From: Bacillota bacterium
Lineage (GTDB): Bacteria > Bacillota > Clostridia > Acetivibrionales > DSM-1351
Direction of reading: 5' to 3'
Assembly (NCBI GenBank): GCA_023439045.1
Contig: JAEXOY010000016.1
Span: 124,001-188,000 of the forward strand
DNA: 64,000 bases
The translations under genes were made by a program, and so were the position numbers. Below, in pieces: positions 34,330-46,800 of the stretch. Numbering within the stretch: position 1 is the first letter of the stretch; every line of letters starts with the position of its first letter. The notes beneath the pieces are model-generated. The model ran no database searches. It had not been told where the DNA came from and saw nothing but the letters and a program-made list of their open reading frames with translations.

Positions 34330-37300
34330 CTATGGGGCACTTTTATTGGTTAGTGACATCTTCTCTATAAAGCGGTGTAGTATTGCAGCAATTTCTGCCC
34401 TTGTGGCACTTTTTTTAGGTGATATTATTCCGTTCCCTACCCCCTTAATAATGCCTAATTTATTCATTACTTGCATAGCTTCTTTGGCAAAATCCGAGAT
34501 AGACGATTCATCTTCAAAGAAAATGTATTCAGCCGTTACCGCAAATTCTAATTTAGCATACTTCATGTACCGATATAGGATTACAGCCATTTGCTCTCTG
34601 GTGAGCTCTTTGTCCGGCTCAAAGGCTCCATTACCGGTTCCTCTTAGTATTTCATTTGCAGCCGCCCATTTTACTGCATCTGTATAATACTTACCCTCCG
34701 GCACATCGTTGAATGGGTTTTGATAAGCCGCTTTTGGAGTTTCGACAGTTTTGCTCTCTCCCTCACTTCTGAATAATGTATCTAAGCGGTAGATTACCGT
34801 AGCTAACATAGCTCGACTCATAGTCATCTTAGGAGCAAACTCATTCTGCGAAATCCCCTTAAACAGACCATTGAGGAAGACAAACGCTACATCATCATAG
34901 AACCAATCAGTTTCTCTTATGTCTATGAATGGTACTACGTCTTTATTCTCAGGATCCTTGTTATCTTCGTCACCAGGCTTGTTAGGCTGGCTGGGCTTAT
35001 CAGGTTCTGTCGAATCTGACCATTGTATTTTCTTCAAACCAGCAATGGCATTTTGAATAGCAGTAATTGCACTGTTTATAAGTTCTTCTTCTGCATCAGG
35101 CGTATTTAAAACATTCTCTCCCTGCAGGATGGCACTTTGTAAAGCAGACCATGACGCATTGGTATAATCCCCCTTTTGAATAGCCATAGCTTGGCGAATA
35201 GCCTCACTAAGAGCCGCAAAAATGTCCATTTTTACCATTACACCATCGGTCAATGAACTGTCTCCGCCAAGGTCAAGAGAGGCTAAAATCATGCTACTTC
35301 CCTCTTTACTGGCAGAAATGGTACGATTATTTAAGGCTGCGCTGCTGCCAGCGGACAATGTGAAGGACACATTTCCTGCCTCCGATATGTCAATGACTTG
35401 CTCGCCTTCTGATGAAGTGGCTTTGGTAAAGCCCATAAGCTGCAGCGTCGTGCTGGTATGATCTCTGTTAAGCATTATGCCATCAGAGGGAACCGGTTTG
35501 CCATCAGCATAGATTTCTACCCTGACGATATCTGACATGCGGCTATCGACTATTTCCATCCTCTTGCTCTCTGTATTGCCAAACTCATCCTTTGCAATGA
35601 TTTCAAACAGATGTCCTACTGGAGTCCCTTGGACCGCTTTGTCTCCCATTGAAAGGGTGTACTCCAAAACGCCCTTTGTAAAGTACCGTGACATATCTCT
35701 GTCTGCAGCTCCTACTGTTACTCCATCGACCTTAAAGGTATACTTTGCATTGGAATCGGCTATTCCTTTGATGAGGAGTTCATTGTTGGTAAATGTACCG
35801 CCGTTTACTGGGCTTTCAAGCATAATCACAGGAGCTGTTGTATCAATGTTTACGACTGCTTGTCGAATGCTCCGATTGCCTGCCTGGTCCACTGCATCAA
35901 ACTCTAGCGCGTATATTCCATCTGGCAAAGTCAGCTGCTGGTTCCATTCAGTCTTCCATCCACTGTCAAAGCTGTAGGTTTCTCCTGTTGCTCCATTGAC
36001 TGTAAGGGTTCCCTTAACTGGTTCATTCGCTCTAAAAGAGAAGATGTTTGTGTTTTTTGTCAACGCAAAGTCCACGCCATCCTTTCCGACAACAATTGCA
36101 TCTGAGGCTATAATGTTAAGTACAGGAGGAGTCGCTGCCTCCAGTACAACGGAACTTGACTTCACGTATCCGCTGTAATGGTACACATCCCCGTCAGTAA
36201 TTGATTCCGAGCTTCCTGCTCTCACCTTTATACTATAACTCCTGCCTGGCTCATATCCTACTTCCTTGAACAATCCATTTCCATTTGTGTCAGTTGTTTG
36301 ACGATACTTGGTCTCTCCCGATTCTTTGTCTATATACTCTTCCATAATAGGAACATTATAACGGCCACCTATCAATGCCTGACCATTTTTAATTTGTTCC
36401 TTTCCAAAATACATACCTGCTACAATGAGCTTTCCGTTCTCATACACGTCTACATAATAGCCTTCAAGCAGTGCTTTCTCAAAATCATCTGTTACCGTGA
36501 TCAACAGCTTATTGTTACCTGCATTCGAGAGTGTTGCTCTAGAGGGAGCAGTAGGAGCTTTGGTGTCCGTTATATCCACGGTTCCAGCACTATAGCTATT
36601 GTAACACTTCTCTTCCTCCTGAAGTACTACGGTCACATTGTATGTGCCTGTAGCGATGGTACTCGGGATATTAAGCTCTGCGGTTCCTGACTTTGCTGGG
36701 ATGTCTTTAGCAAGAAGGATTCCAGCATCAGAATCTTCATCTGATACAGATACAGATACAACAGCGTTATCACTGACGCTTTCTGCAGTCCACCCTATAT
36801 TCAGTTTACTGTCTGTTACTGATGAAGTAAGATTTTTTAGCTTGCCTATTGGTGCTACATATACAGCTCCTATGTCATAAGCTCTCTCATCGTCGAATTG
36901 AATCAAAAAGGTGGGATTGGCTTGCTTGCTTTTCGGTATAGCAATATATGCCACATTCCCTACAATATTCACATTGGCAGTTTCTGCAGCACTCTTAATC
37001 TCACTTTTTTCCTCTTCTGTCAAGGCTTCTCCTGTACGCAGCCCGTCCACAATATGGGGGGCTTTGTAAAAGTTAAGAGGGTATTGTTCACCATTGTTCC
37101 AAACCTTAATATGATTTGAAAAGTCATTTGCTAAGGCTTTTCCATCGGCTCTGCTTACTGTTAAAATATAATCGCCTTCCGGTGTGCCCAAGGTAACAAT
37201 GTGGCTGGTCTGCTCCCTATTGGAGATAATACCTGTTGAAGGAAGACTAGAGGTTCGCGTTTTAGAGCCCGATTTTAGCTTTGTTGGGTCAGCTGTTCCG

Positions 37301-40300
37301 GACTTCAATTGTTCAATTTTATCCTCCGTCAGACCATTATCTGCTACATTGCCAGCTATAAAAGATAGATTAGAACCGAAAGAAACATATTGCCCCTCTC
37401 CAGTAACAGGGTCGCTCTCCACCAGCTTAGGCTCAGTCATACTCTTAAACATTTTGAGTGATTTTGAAGAAACACTGTCCTCTGATGTGAACTTAATATT
37501 TCCACTGTCCCACCAATAGGTGAAACCCACTTCAACAAGGTTCATAACTTCAACACTGCCCCACATCTTTTCTGTTCCACCACCAAGCTCAGCGGCTGCA
37601 ATCTCCATCCCCCCTGCAACGGGGATATCCTCAGGTATAATCAATGCGACTCTCATCATCATCTCAAAAAGCTCATAATTGGCATGCAAGGCGAATTTCC
37701 CTTTAAACACTTTAGAGAAGTTGACTTTAGCTTCGGTGGATAAGTCAAAATTGGGATACCATGTAAGGTTAACCTCACCGCTCTCCAAAAATTCTGCATT
37801 CTTTATAGCTTTCAGCTTCACATCGCTTAGGGCAATGCCCAAGGAGCGCAGCGAAAGCTCCAAATCTGAAGTTCCAGTCATGATTTTGAATATGTCAAAC
37901 TGCACGTTCAGAAGCAATGTTATAGGAGGCAATCCATCGGTGCCATAAATGGTCTCATAGAGGTTGTCATAGCCTCCGCCTCCCCCGGTTACCCAAAAGA
38001 CACCTACACCGTCAATGTTGACACCCGGTTTAAAACCTCCTATGGTAAAGTACAGCTTATCGGGTATGGGTGCACCGGATGGATTGGATTTTACAACTAA
38101 TGCAAATTCCATGCTAAATTTAGCGGTCTCAGCCTCCCCTTCAACCTCTACTTTATAGCCACCTATCGTATTTACCGACAATTTCCCCTCCAATTTTTTA
38201 GGCAGAAAGCTGACAATCTGAGGAAGAGTAATGTTGGTATCCATATTAATACCGATATGTCCTGTCTTTTTTCCGTTCTGTCCATACAGGACGTCATGTA
38301 CATGTACACCAAACTCTACTTTATTGTCATCATCGTCTTCATCTTCTTCATCGTCTTCATCTTCTTCCCCCTTTGCAGACTTCTTTGCAGGCTCTTTTGT
38401 GGGTTCCTTCTTCGATTCCTGTGGCCCGCCCTCAGGGCTCAACCCACTTGTGTCGTCGTTGTCAGAAATGTCCCAGGAAGAGTCCTTGCTATCCTTGCTT
38501 TTTTCCTCCCTTGCTGCCTTTGCCCCTCCCGGCGTCATGAAAGATACGTCAAGACCTCCTCCAAAGGAGATGATGTCGTAGGTTTTGTTGCTGTCCGCTT
38601 GATCCTGTATTTTGCCAAGCACACCATATTTGAGGTTTATAAGGAAGCCCCCAATGGTCTGCAATGTTTCGACGGCACTATTCCAACGAAGCTCAATATA
38701 ATCTTCCCCGTCCTTAAGAGAACCTCCGGAAATTACCTCTCCCCTGCTGTCATATACGGGAATTATATATTTTGTCCCTGACCCAAGCCTGAATGCCGAA
38801 GGACCATTCCATACGGTAGTATTGGCCCCTATGGTAGTAAGTTTACCTTTCATGAGGACTTCAACACTGCCGCCTTCACTCTCCATTACAACAAAATCGT
38901 TACCGCGGTAGTTCAAAATATGGTTGAGGGTAACGTCTTTGTCCTTTCCAGCTAGGCGGTATTCCTTTTTGTCCTTGTCCTTGACTAACTCCCCTCTAAA
39001 GACAAAAATCAAGTCTTTTGGTTGGTATCCACTGCCTGAAGCACTATTTCCTTGCTCAAAGTCAGTTTCATTGTCATAGGCTACAAGCTTATACTTCGTA
39101 TCACCGTCTCTTTGGACGGTTAGGACACCGTATTTATCATTCCGATAGCTTTCATTTGATGTCATATGAACCATCATGGCTGAAGATGTGAAATCCACCG
39201 GTATATCGTTGGGCTGGGTGCCATTCCACAAGAAATGTACCTGATAGCGCCCAGGCTCCATATAGTCTTCTAGCAGTATGGATATACTTCTTGCATCCTG
39301 GGCAATGGTCAGGTTACTGACAGGAACCGGATAGGTACGGCCCTCTCCCCTCAGTTCTATAGCACTCAATCCAGACTTGAAAAAGCTCATACCCTGTCCG
39401 GACACAGTGATGAATCGCCTGTCATCGTTATATAGTATCCCTGGCTCCATAGAGTGGAGGGTAATGGAAGGCAGCTCTGGATTACTGGCAGGAATAAATA
39501 TATAGTTTATTGTCTCTCCTAAGCAAAACTCATCAGCGTATGCACCAAGCTCATTTACCGCAGGATCCATATTGTATACCCTGGTCACGAAGCTTCCCAG
39601 CTCATGGTTATCCCGAGGCTCAAACTTAAAATCAAAAAATGTGGTTGATTGTTTTCCCGATGTAAAGTTCACCATATTGGTGTATAGCGGGTCGTTGTTG
39701 TCATAGATGATCCAGCTTCCACCGTCAGTCTGCCTCTGGGTGGTAAATCCTATGGCATAAACAACCACTGCCAAGTTCTTGTAGTTTTTGTTTTGAGAAG
39801 CTGGATTTGTAATGGTCGTATTGATACGGATTAAGTTGTCTGCTTTCCCGCTTGACCCAATATACGCGGTACGAGCTTCATTAAAGGTCAGCTTGGACGG
39901 TGCTGTGGTGTTGATAAGCACCTGATTGTCCTTGTTTTTCAGATTTGCAGTTACTCCGTAATAGGTGGAAAAACTCTTTTCCCCTCCTGTTGGAACACTG
40001 CCAAGGTTATAGTACAGGGCAGCTGCACTGTCTGCTGTTTTGTGGTCATTGAACTGATTACTGAAGGTTAAACTGTTATTCGGAGTATAATCGAACTTGG
40101 TGGCTGCAAGATTGGCCCAATGAGCAAAGGTCATCTGATAGGGTTTATCAGCGGTTATGACGCTGTTGACTCCAAAGGCTGCAATCTCAGGCTGATACGC
40201 ACTGTCCTTGACAAAATAATCTGCTGGCACCTGTGCTCCTGACAAGACAGTTTCCCTGTCAATAAAGTTGTAGCCACCGCCCAAATATCCCTTCGTTACC

Positions 40301-40842
40301 TCATAATATCCAAAGTCCTTTTCCCCCAATTGGGTATCTATGAGGACGCGGCTTTTTAGTGTCATATCGCTTGAGGAGTTGTTCTTCACAGTATAGCTGA
40401 TCATGGCCGTACCAAGCTGCTCAGAGCTATCGCTGTTCACCAGCTCAATACGCTGGGTGACTTCCAGATCATTTACACTCCAGGTGCTAGTCACCCCAGC
40501 ACTATCAGACTGTGTCACCACAGGCGAGGATGCCATACCTAAAAGTCCGTAATCGTTGCCAAATACATACTCCTTACCTCTATCACCGTCAATCTGAAAA
40601 GAGGTAAAGGAGGTATCAAAATTATCTCCTCTGTGAGTAAGCGCTTTATTATCATCAGTCTTTTTTAATATGTCTCCCTTTTTGGTAGATATGGTATAGC
40701 CCCCGTTTTCCTTGCTCACCGTTACCCGTATATACTCATTTTCAACAGTGACCATATCGGATTTCTGAGCAAACACAGGAGCCGGCAATATAGTCAGAAT
40801 CATAATCACTGATAATATAAATGCAATAATTCTTTTCATCAT
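34330..40842 (-). CDS. Giant SLH-domain cell-surface protein
   Basis: The 2170-residue secreted protein has a signal peptide (cleavage after VFAQ, about residue 26) and a long N-terminal region with no family I can name. A very acidic Asp/Glu run occupies about 817-840 and is encoded by an 18-base repeat. Two stretches of Ig-like folds follow, including APVIMLESPVNGGTFTNNEL near 1670, then a FIVAR-like helix (about 1884-1939). Three SLH repeats close the protein (about 1967-2165), for example FIDIRETDWFYDDVAF, AFEPDKELTREQMAVILYRY and RAEIAAILHRF. SLH repeats bind pyruvylated wall polymer, so it is probably wall-attached. It follows the 2511-residue gene by 15 bases and is probably translated from the same mRNA (AAGGAG site). 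Role structural or adhesive by inference. Confidence 0.9.
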   Translation of the reverse strand: MMKRIIAFILSVIMILTILPAPVFAQKSDMVTVENEYIRVTVSKENGGYTISTKKGDILKKTDDNKALTHRGDNFDTSFTSFQIDGDRGKEYVFGNDYGLLGMASSPVVTQSDSAGVTSTWSVNDLEVTQRIELVNSDSSEQLGTAMISYTVKNNSSSDMTLKSRVLIDTQLGEKDFGYYEVTKGYLGGGYNFIDRETVLSGAQVPADYFVKDSAYQPEIAAFGVNSVITADKPYQMTFAHWANLAATKFDYTPNNSLTFSNQFNDHKTADSAAALYYNLGSVPTGGEKSFSTYYGVTANLKNKDNQVLINTTAPSKLTFNEARTAYIGSSGKADNLIRINTTITNPASQNKNYKNLAVVVYAIGFTTQRQTDGGSWIIYDNNDPLYTNMVNFTSGKQSTTFFDFKFEPRDNHELGSFVTRVYNMDPAVNELGAYADEFCLGETINYIFIPASNPELPSITLHSMEPGILYNDDRRFITVSGQGMSFFKSGLSAIELRGEGRTYPVPVSNLTIAQDARSISILLEDYMEPGRYQVHFLWNGTQPNDIPVDFTSSAMMVHMTSNESYRNDKYGVLTVQRDGDTKYKLVAYDNETDFEQGNSASGSGYQPKDLIFVFRGELVKDKDKKEYRLAGKDKDVTLNHILNYRGNDFVVMESEGGSVEVLMKGKLTTIGANTTVWNGPSAFRLGSGTKYIIPVYDSRGEVISGGSLKDGEDYIELRWNSAVETLQTIGGFLINLKYGVLGKIQDQADSNKTYDIISFGGGLDVSFMTPGGAKAAREEKSKDSKDSSWDISDNDDTSGLSPEGGPQESKKEPTKEPAKKSAKGEEDEDDEEDEDDDDNKVEFGVHVHDVLYGQNGKKTGHIGINMDTNITLPQIVSFLPKKLEGKLSVNTIGGYKVEVEGEAETAKFSMEFALVVKSNPSGAPIPDKLYFTIGGFKPGVNIDGVGVFWVTGGGGGYDNLYETIYGTDGLPPITLLLNVQFDIFKIMTGTSDLELSLRSLGIALSDVKLKAIKNAEFLESGEVNLTWYPNFDLSTEAKVNFSKVFKGKFALHANYELFEMMMRVALIIPEDIPVAGGMEIAAAELGGGTEKMWGSVEVMNLVEVGFTYWWDSGNIKFTSEDSVSSKSLKMFKSMTEPKLVESDPVTGEGQYVSFGSNLSFIAGNVADNGLTEDKIEQLKSGTADPTKLKSGSKTRTSSLPSTGIISNREQTSHIVTLGTPEGDYILTVSRADGKALANDFSNHIKVWNNGEQYPLNFYKAPHIVDGLRTGEALTEEEKSEIKSAAETANVNIVGNVAYIAIPKSKQANPTFLIQFDDERAYDIGAVYVAPIGKLKNLTSSVTDSKLNIGWTAESVSDNAVVSVSVSDEDSDAGILLAKDIPAKSGTAELNIPSTIATGTYNVTVVLQEEEKCYNSYSAGTVDITDTKAPTAPSRATLSNAGNNKLLITVTDDFEKALLEGYYVDVYENGKLIVAGMYFGKEQIKNGQALIGGRYNVPIMEEYIDKESGETKYRQTTDTNGNGLFKEVGYEPGRSYSIKVRAGSSESITDGDVYHYSGYVKSSSVVLEAATPPVLNIIASDAIVVGKDGVDFALTKNTNIFSFRANEPVKGTLTVNGATGETYSFDSGWKTEWNQQLTLPDGIYALEFDAVDQAGNRSIRQAVVNIDTTAPVIMLESPVNGGTFTNNELLIKGIADSNAKYTFKVDGVTVGAADRDMSRYFTKGVLEYTLSMGDKAVQGTPVGHLFEIIAKDEFGNTESKRMEIVDSRMSDIVRVEIYADGKPVPSDGIMLNRDHTSTTLQLMGFTKATSSEGEQVIDISEAGNVSFTLSAGSSAALNNRTISASKEGSSMILASLDLGGDSSLTDGVMVKMDIFAALSEAIRQAMAIQKGDYTNASWSALQSAILQGENVLNTPDAEEELINSAITAIQNAIAGLKKIQWSDSTEPDKPSQPNKPGDEDNKDPENKDVVPFIDIRETDWFYDDVAFVFLNGLFKGISQNEFAPKMTMSRAMLATVIYRLDTLFRSEGESKTVETPKAAYQNPFNDVPEGKYYTDAVKWAAANEILRGTGNGAFEPDKELTREQMAVILYRYMKYAKLEFAVTAEYIFFEDESSISDFAKEAMQVMNKLGIIKGVGNGIISPKKSATRAEIAAILHRFIEKMSLTNKSAP

Positions 40843-40857
40843 TTTAAGGCTCCTTTC

Positions 40858-43800
40858 TTAATATACATAGACATAAACGATAAAGGCGTCCCGGTCTCCA
40901 CTTTGTGCCAAAATCGTGTAATAGCCTTTATTTATGGCATTCAAGCTTCCGTTTAAGGATGGGGCATACTTCATCTGTGCGCGGGTCTTGAAGCCCTCGG
41001 AGACGCAGAGGGTGTACCCTGTTGGTGCTGTAACCGCAATATTCCCTGGTGTCGCAACATATATGTCGTTTGCTGCCACAGGCTTTCCTGCTATGATTAA
41101 GGAATGCAGTGAAGACCCGCTTACAGCTACTTTTCTTTCTCGGGTAGCGGTGTTGTTCAGTTCGTCCTTCACTTGGTAAACCGCCGTATAAATACCTTCC
41201 TTACTTAAGTCTACAGATGATATATCCACTGTAACTTTTGAAGTTAAATCACCTTCTCTGTCATCCTTTGCACTGACCCCTTCCAAAAGCAGACTAGATA
41301 GCTCAGAAGGCTTCGTGTCAATAGACACGGGAAGGGCCTTTGTACTTTCCAATAAAATGGAAGGTGCTACTCTGTCAATGAAGCTTATTCTTACAAATAC
41401 GGTGTTGTTATTGCCGTATTTGTCGGTGGCAGATACACGATATACTCCATTCTCTTCTGCAATGATAGCATGGGTATAGGTTTTTGTTGCACCATCGTTA
41501 ATTGTGGAATCAACCAGCGTAAGTGGTGTGCCCGGCTTGTTCTGATTGAATACTTGAATGGTTGCACCGTTGACATCTTCCCCAGCGATGGCGATCTCTA
41601 CGTTGCCATTTGTTGCAATAGGCTGAGTCTTCGCCTCATCACTATACACAACCCCTGCAGTATCTGGAACGATTTTCAAAGCATAGAAGATAGCGGGGGA
41701 TTGATCGTCAATCTGGTCTATGTTTGTGATAATGGTGGCTACATTACCAGCCTTGTCAGCGAAGGTCAGTGAATAAACTCCGTTTCTATTGAATGTGATT
41801 TTGTGTTCTGTCTTATATTCGCTCACCTCATTGGCTGATGCAACTTCTTCGTCAAAGCTATAGGTGATGCTTACTATATTGTTTGCAACTACTGGTGTGC
41901 TCACCGTATACGTAGGAGCCTTCTTGTCAATGACAGTAAGAGGGCCGTCCTCGGGCCTCAAAAGCACTGTTTCATTTCCACGTATATCAAATACCGAGAT
42001 CTTTGCTTGGCAGTTCTGCTTAAACTCAATGTTCAAGGTATTGGCAGAATGGGTGTAGCTTATGTAGCTGCTCACAGCTGTACTCGGTATAGGAACCCCT
42101 GTGGGTGAATAAACCGTTATATCCACATTTCTGATCAACTCGTCAAAGATGAAGAATAGTCTGATGGAGTTATTTGTCATGGTGGAGAGAACATCCTCTT
42201 TGCTATTGCCACTGGTTCCATCCTCTGCTCCCGGTTTTGCAGCGATACTGCTGTACCAGCTTTCACTTTTTATTCCTGGCGGCGTGTTGTCTATACCGTA
42301 AGCCCCAGCCATTAGGATTCCTGTATTGCCCGCTTTATCAATCAGGTAGAACTTTCCGTTGCCGTTCTCTGCAAAGTGGATGTAATACTTGCCATCAGAA
42401 TCCTGACGTACATTTGGACCGCTCACCTCAATGTCCTTCTCCTCTGTAATCAGGTATGCTTTAACAGTACCTTTTTGGAAGGTGATTCCTCCATGCAAGG
42501 TCTCATCCGCTGTCAGCATGACATATTCCACGGTTCCTGTTGGAGGAACCGTGTCGATGGTTCCCTCAGGGATGGTTATTGTGACGCTCTTTTGGCTGCC
42601 TGATGAAGTTTTTAAGACCACAGTGGTGGCTGTGTTTTTTGTAAATATCAGTGTGTTCTTTCCTGTAAAGTACTGGACTCCTTCTGTCGGTGCAGCCGGT
42701 GACCCCATTACTGCTGGAATCACATCACCCGCAGCATTGATAGCTTGGACAAACACTGAGATATTACGGTTGGTCGTCATAAGTGCTAGCGTAGCTTCAT
42801 CGGAATAATGCTGTCCCAGCTGAACAGGGCTTGTCCCTTCACCGCTCAAGGTATATGTAAGCTTGAACTTAGCGATAGTCAAATCCTCCAGTGGCAAGAA
42901 AGTGGTGCCTTTCTCGCTAACTATGAGCTCTCCCTTGTTGCCTGCAGCATCGGTGAACCTAAAAATGTGTTCTCCCTGGTCTGTGAAGGTTACGTTGATG
43001 GCTTCCCCTTCGTCCATGGCGGCATTGTTTTCGTCAAAGCCCAAAATTGTGTATGTAACGCTTCCCGTTATAGTAGATTTCCCCTCTGCATCAAAGCTTT
43101 CTTCGCCGTTTACAGTTCTGGTATAAAAGGCCTTTGGAGGAGTTTTGTCGATATTGTTGATTGGAATGCTAAACTCCTTTGGAGGCATTTCACCATCAGG
43201 TACTATGGTGTATTTCACATTTCCGTTTTCGGATTTTAGTATAATCTTATGGTTTTCATCTTCTCCCTCCTGCACGGTAGAATGATAACTGGATGTATCA
43301 ACCTTTACCGTGACACTTCCATTGGTAGGTCCAGCAGGAGTAATGGTAAGATCATGAGCATAAGCCTCTCCAAAGATGTTCGCAGTAATTTGCTCATAGT
43401 AGCTTCTTCCAAAGATGTCAATGTAGGAGACACCTACGGGGCCATCTGTATAAATAGGAAGGTTTTCATGGGAAGTAGCATAGTCCTTCTTACTGTCCAC
43501 TGGATCTATGAGTCGGACCGGACCGCTGAAGGTCAGTGCCTCTCCGTATGAATAAATTTTATCAGTGTTTGTAACAGTAGGTACTATACCATTGATGTTC
43601 ACATCAACAAGGGGCAGTTCTCCCACATTGCCTGCGGCATCTATCACATGTAATATTGCCGAAGACAAAGGAACACCAGACTTGGCATATATCAGCAGCT
43701 CAATGCTGTCATTCTCGCCACCAGATATACCCTTGTTCATAAAGATTCCAAAGGCCTCACTATCTTCTGCCGAGAAACGTTGGTTGCTATCCGCACCTTC

Positions 43801-46800
43801 CGATAGATGGGCGGTATATTCCGCATCAAAGGTGATATAGGCTTCAACGGCATCTCCTCCTGTAATGGTGGCACTAATAGTAAAGCTGCCATTTTCTCTG
43901 TTGACAACCGGGCTACCAGCCACGACTGGAGGCTCTCTGTCGATATTGTTGACTACATAAATCTCTTTTGCCTCATTACCCGCCTTATCTATGGCTGTCA
44001 CCTCTATACTGCCGTTGCGGCTGAAGATGTAAGCTCCGTCTATAGGTTGGAGTATTTCACCATCCTCATATTTTGCAGAGATAATCAATCGAATTTGCTC
44101 GGAAGGCGTATCCATAATATAATACGCATCGGGCTGGCCTTCATTTACCGTACGACCATCCCTTACACCCTGTATGACGACTGTCACATCACGATTGGTA
44201 GCTTCAGTTTCAGAAACATGCAGGCTTATTACTGGTGGAATCTCATCCCTAGCAAGGTCAATTCTGTATACATCAGAATATCTCTTCGTAAGCTGGTAAG
44301 TATCCCCTCCCGAGAACTCGCCAGATATCTTGTTTGTGTCTTCTTTGACCAATTGATAGTATACAGTCAAGGGTTTTCCCTCTGCAAGGGTTTCTTTAGC
44401 GGCCTCAACAAGATCCTTAAGGTTGATTATGAAGCTGCCGTCTTCGCATTCAACCAATTGACCATTTACTACAATGGACTGTCCATCCATGCCCAAACCT
44501 CCAGCAGTACCATACATAAGACGGTATTGGTGGCCAGGAGTGAAGGTTATAGGGTTTTCGCTTTCACGCTCTACACTGATGGAATATTTGTTAAGCATAT
44601 TAAAGGCGTTGTCGGGCATATCCACCTTAAGCATTAGTTTGGGATCATCCCCGCTAAAGAGAACTCTGTGTGCCGATACGGTTTTGTCTATAATCTGGAT
44701 AGCATCGTCCTCACCAGTGGCTGCAAGGTTTGCCGGGACAGTCTGGTGGCTTTCTCCAAATTCCTTGTCTCCTGAGCTTACTGATTTGAACTGAAACCCT
44801 GGCAGCCTGTTTTCAAAGGCAAACATTGTAAGAAGCTGGCTTTTGTTTGGCGAGTCAAAATAGCTCTGATAGGCATATTCTATCCAAAATTCATAACGAA
44901 TCAGATTTCCCTCTTCATCATAAGCAATAGGCGTGATCTGCGTGATGTCAATTGGCAAGGTGAAGCTGTAATCCAATAAGTATTGTGCATTCTGATTTAC
45001 TAATAGACGCTTACTAGGACCAAGCCTGTTATTTTCCTCCGCAAGGGTCAGCATCTCTTCTGTCAGATACCAGGTTTCAAGAACTTCTTCTGATTTTACA
45101 ATTTCATCCTTGAACCAGAAGCGATAATCATAACCTGAAATCGGATCACCAGTCATGGAATTCTCCATGCTGCCATCCGATTGAAATGTTACTTTCTTCA
45201 ATACAACCTTTGTCCCGTCAGTTTCTCCACTCAACTTAAGTGATTCCAAGCCTACGGCGGGGTCATCCCTCAGTACGAACTCCGCCTCAGCGAAATCGTG
45301 GAGAGGGGTGAAATTAAGTGCGGTTGGATTAACTCCCTCAGCCCCTTCTGCCAAGGATAAATTAACAGCATCCAAGGCACCCTCTCCCTGTTCTTGGGGA
45401 TAATACAGTCCGTAGCCATATCTGTGGTCCAGAGTATTAAGTTTTTTGTAGCTCCTATCTACTCTATTCCCATCATCCCCATTTGTTGAGAATCGAACCT
45501 GTTGCACTTCATAGTTCCCTATCCTATATCGGGTATTAAATGGAACAAATTTGAAGGCATATTCATATTTTTTATCTTCATCATCGTAGTATCTACCACA
45601 AATCGCCAGTACAATAGGGCCGCTGATTTCACTAGCTAATGCCTGACCCGCGTTGTGCGAGCCATAACTGTAACCATAACCAGAGCTATCGTAATTCCTC
45701 CATACTAGAGTATTTCTGTCCAAGGTAAAGATTGCAGAGGCTGTGGTATTTGTTTCCAAAGTAGTCTTTGCCCCTTCCCCTCTAAACAAATCGCCATAGC
45801 TGTTATAATTGGAGATGGCATTGGACATGAACTGAGCACCACCGTCCGCTTCAAACTCAGATCCCCACTCTATCCATGTATAGGCATACTCTATTGTTTT
45901 CTCAAAGCTTACAGTGGCGCAAAGGTCCTCTTTGATAATGGCAACGGTATCTTCTGGGGTTGTGTTCTCTACATTGATCACGCTGTATTGGTTGTCAAGG
46001 GTGAGATTGATGGATTTAGCCGTAATGTTGCCAAACTCATCTTTAACCTCAACCCAAAGTGTCCTTTTGTATATTTCATTTCCCACCATACCGTTATCTT
46101 TATAAATGTATTCCAATAACTTTTGCCCAGTTATAGCCTCACCCTCTATCCAGGTACCTGACCCATATGAAGGGTTAGGCGCATCATGCTCATCAAGCAA
46201 TGCATGTCTATATGTCATGGCGCTGAGGTCCTTTGCGTTCAGCATCACGCTGAACCTATCTTGCTTATATTGTCTTACTAGCTCTACTTCTGGAACTTTT
46301 TTATCATAATAAGGATTAGTGTAATGTGTTTCACCGTTATACCCTATATTTCCAGCGGCATCGGTTACTTGCACGTGTGCGTACAGCCATGTCATCTGAG
46401 CGTCGTTATCTGGCAGTTTAACAAAGGCATAGACTTGTTTCTCATTACCATCACCGGGAGGCACAAGGGGTGCGTTGACACTGATGCTCTTACCTCCTGC
46501 CAAAACCCAGTTATCTTTATAAAATCCATCATTGCTTATTTGATATTGAAGAGGGTCACGGCTGTCCAGATCAGTGTTTATAAATATACTGGCATCCCTC
46601 CCACTAAGTGACGCATCCTTGACATTGGCTGTTATCTTAAAAATATTCTCTTCTTCCTCAACCTTGTCAATATAAACACTAATACTGGGACTTTTAACGT
46701 CTAAATAATAGTTTTTATCAAAAGCAGGCATGGTTTCCGGTTTCGTCAGTATGTATCCGGATTCGTCCATCATCGTCTTTCCTTCTGTGCTGATAGATTG

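Noticed and set aside
42174..44637. Several plus-strand open frames of 75-276 codons within the giant gene
   Set aside because: They are antisense shadows of the 2511-residue protein with no start signals or recognisable domains.
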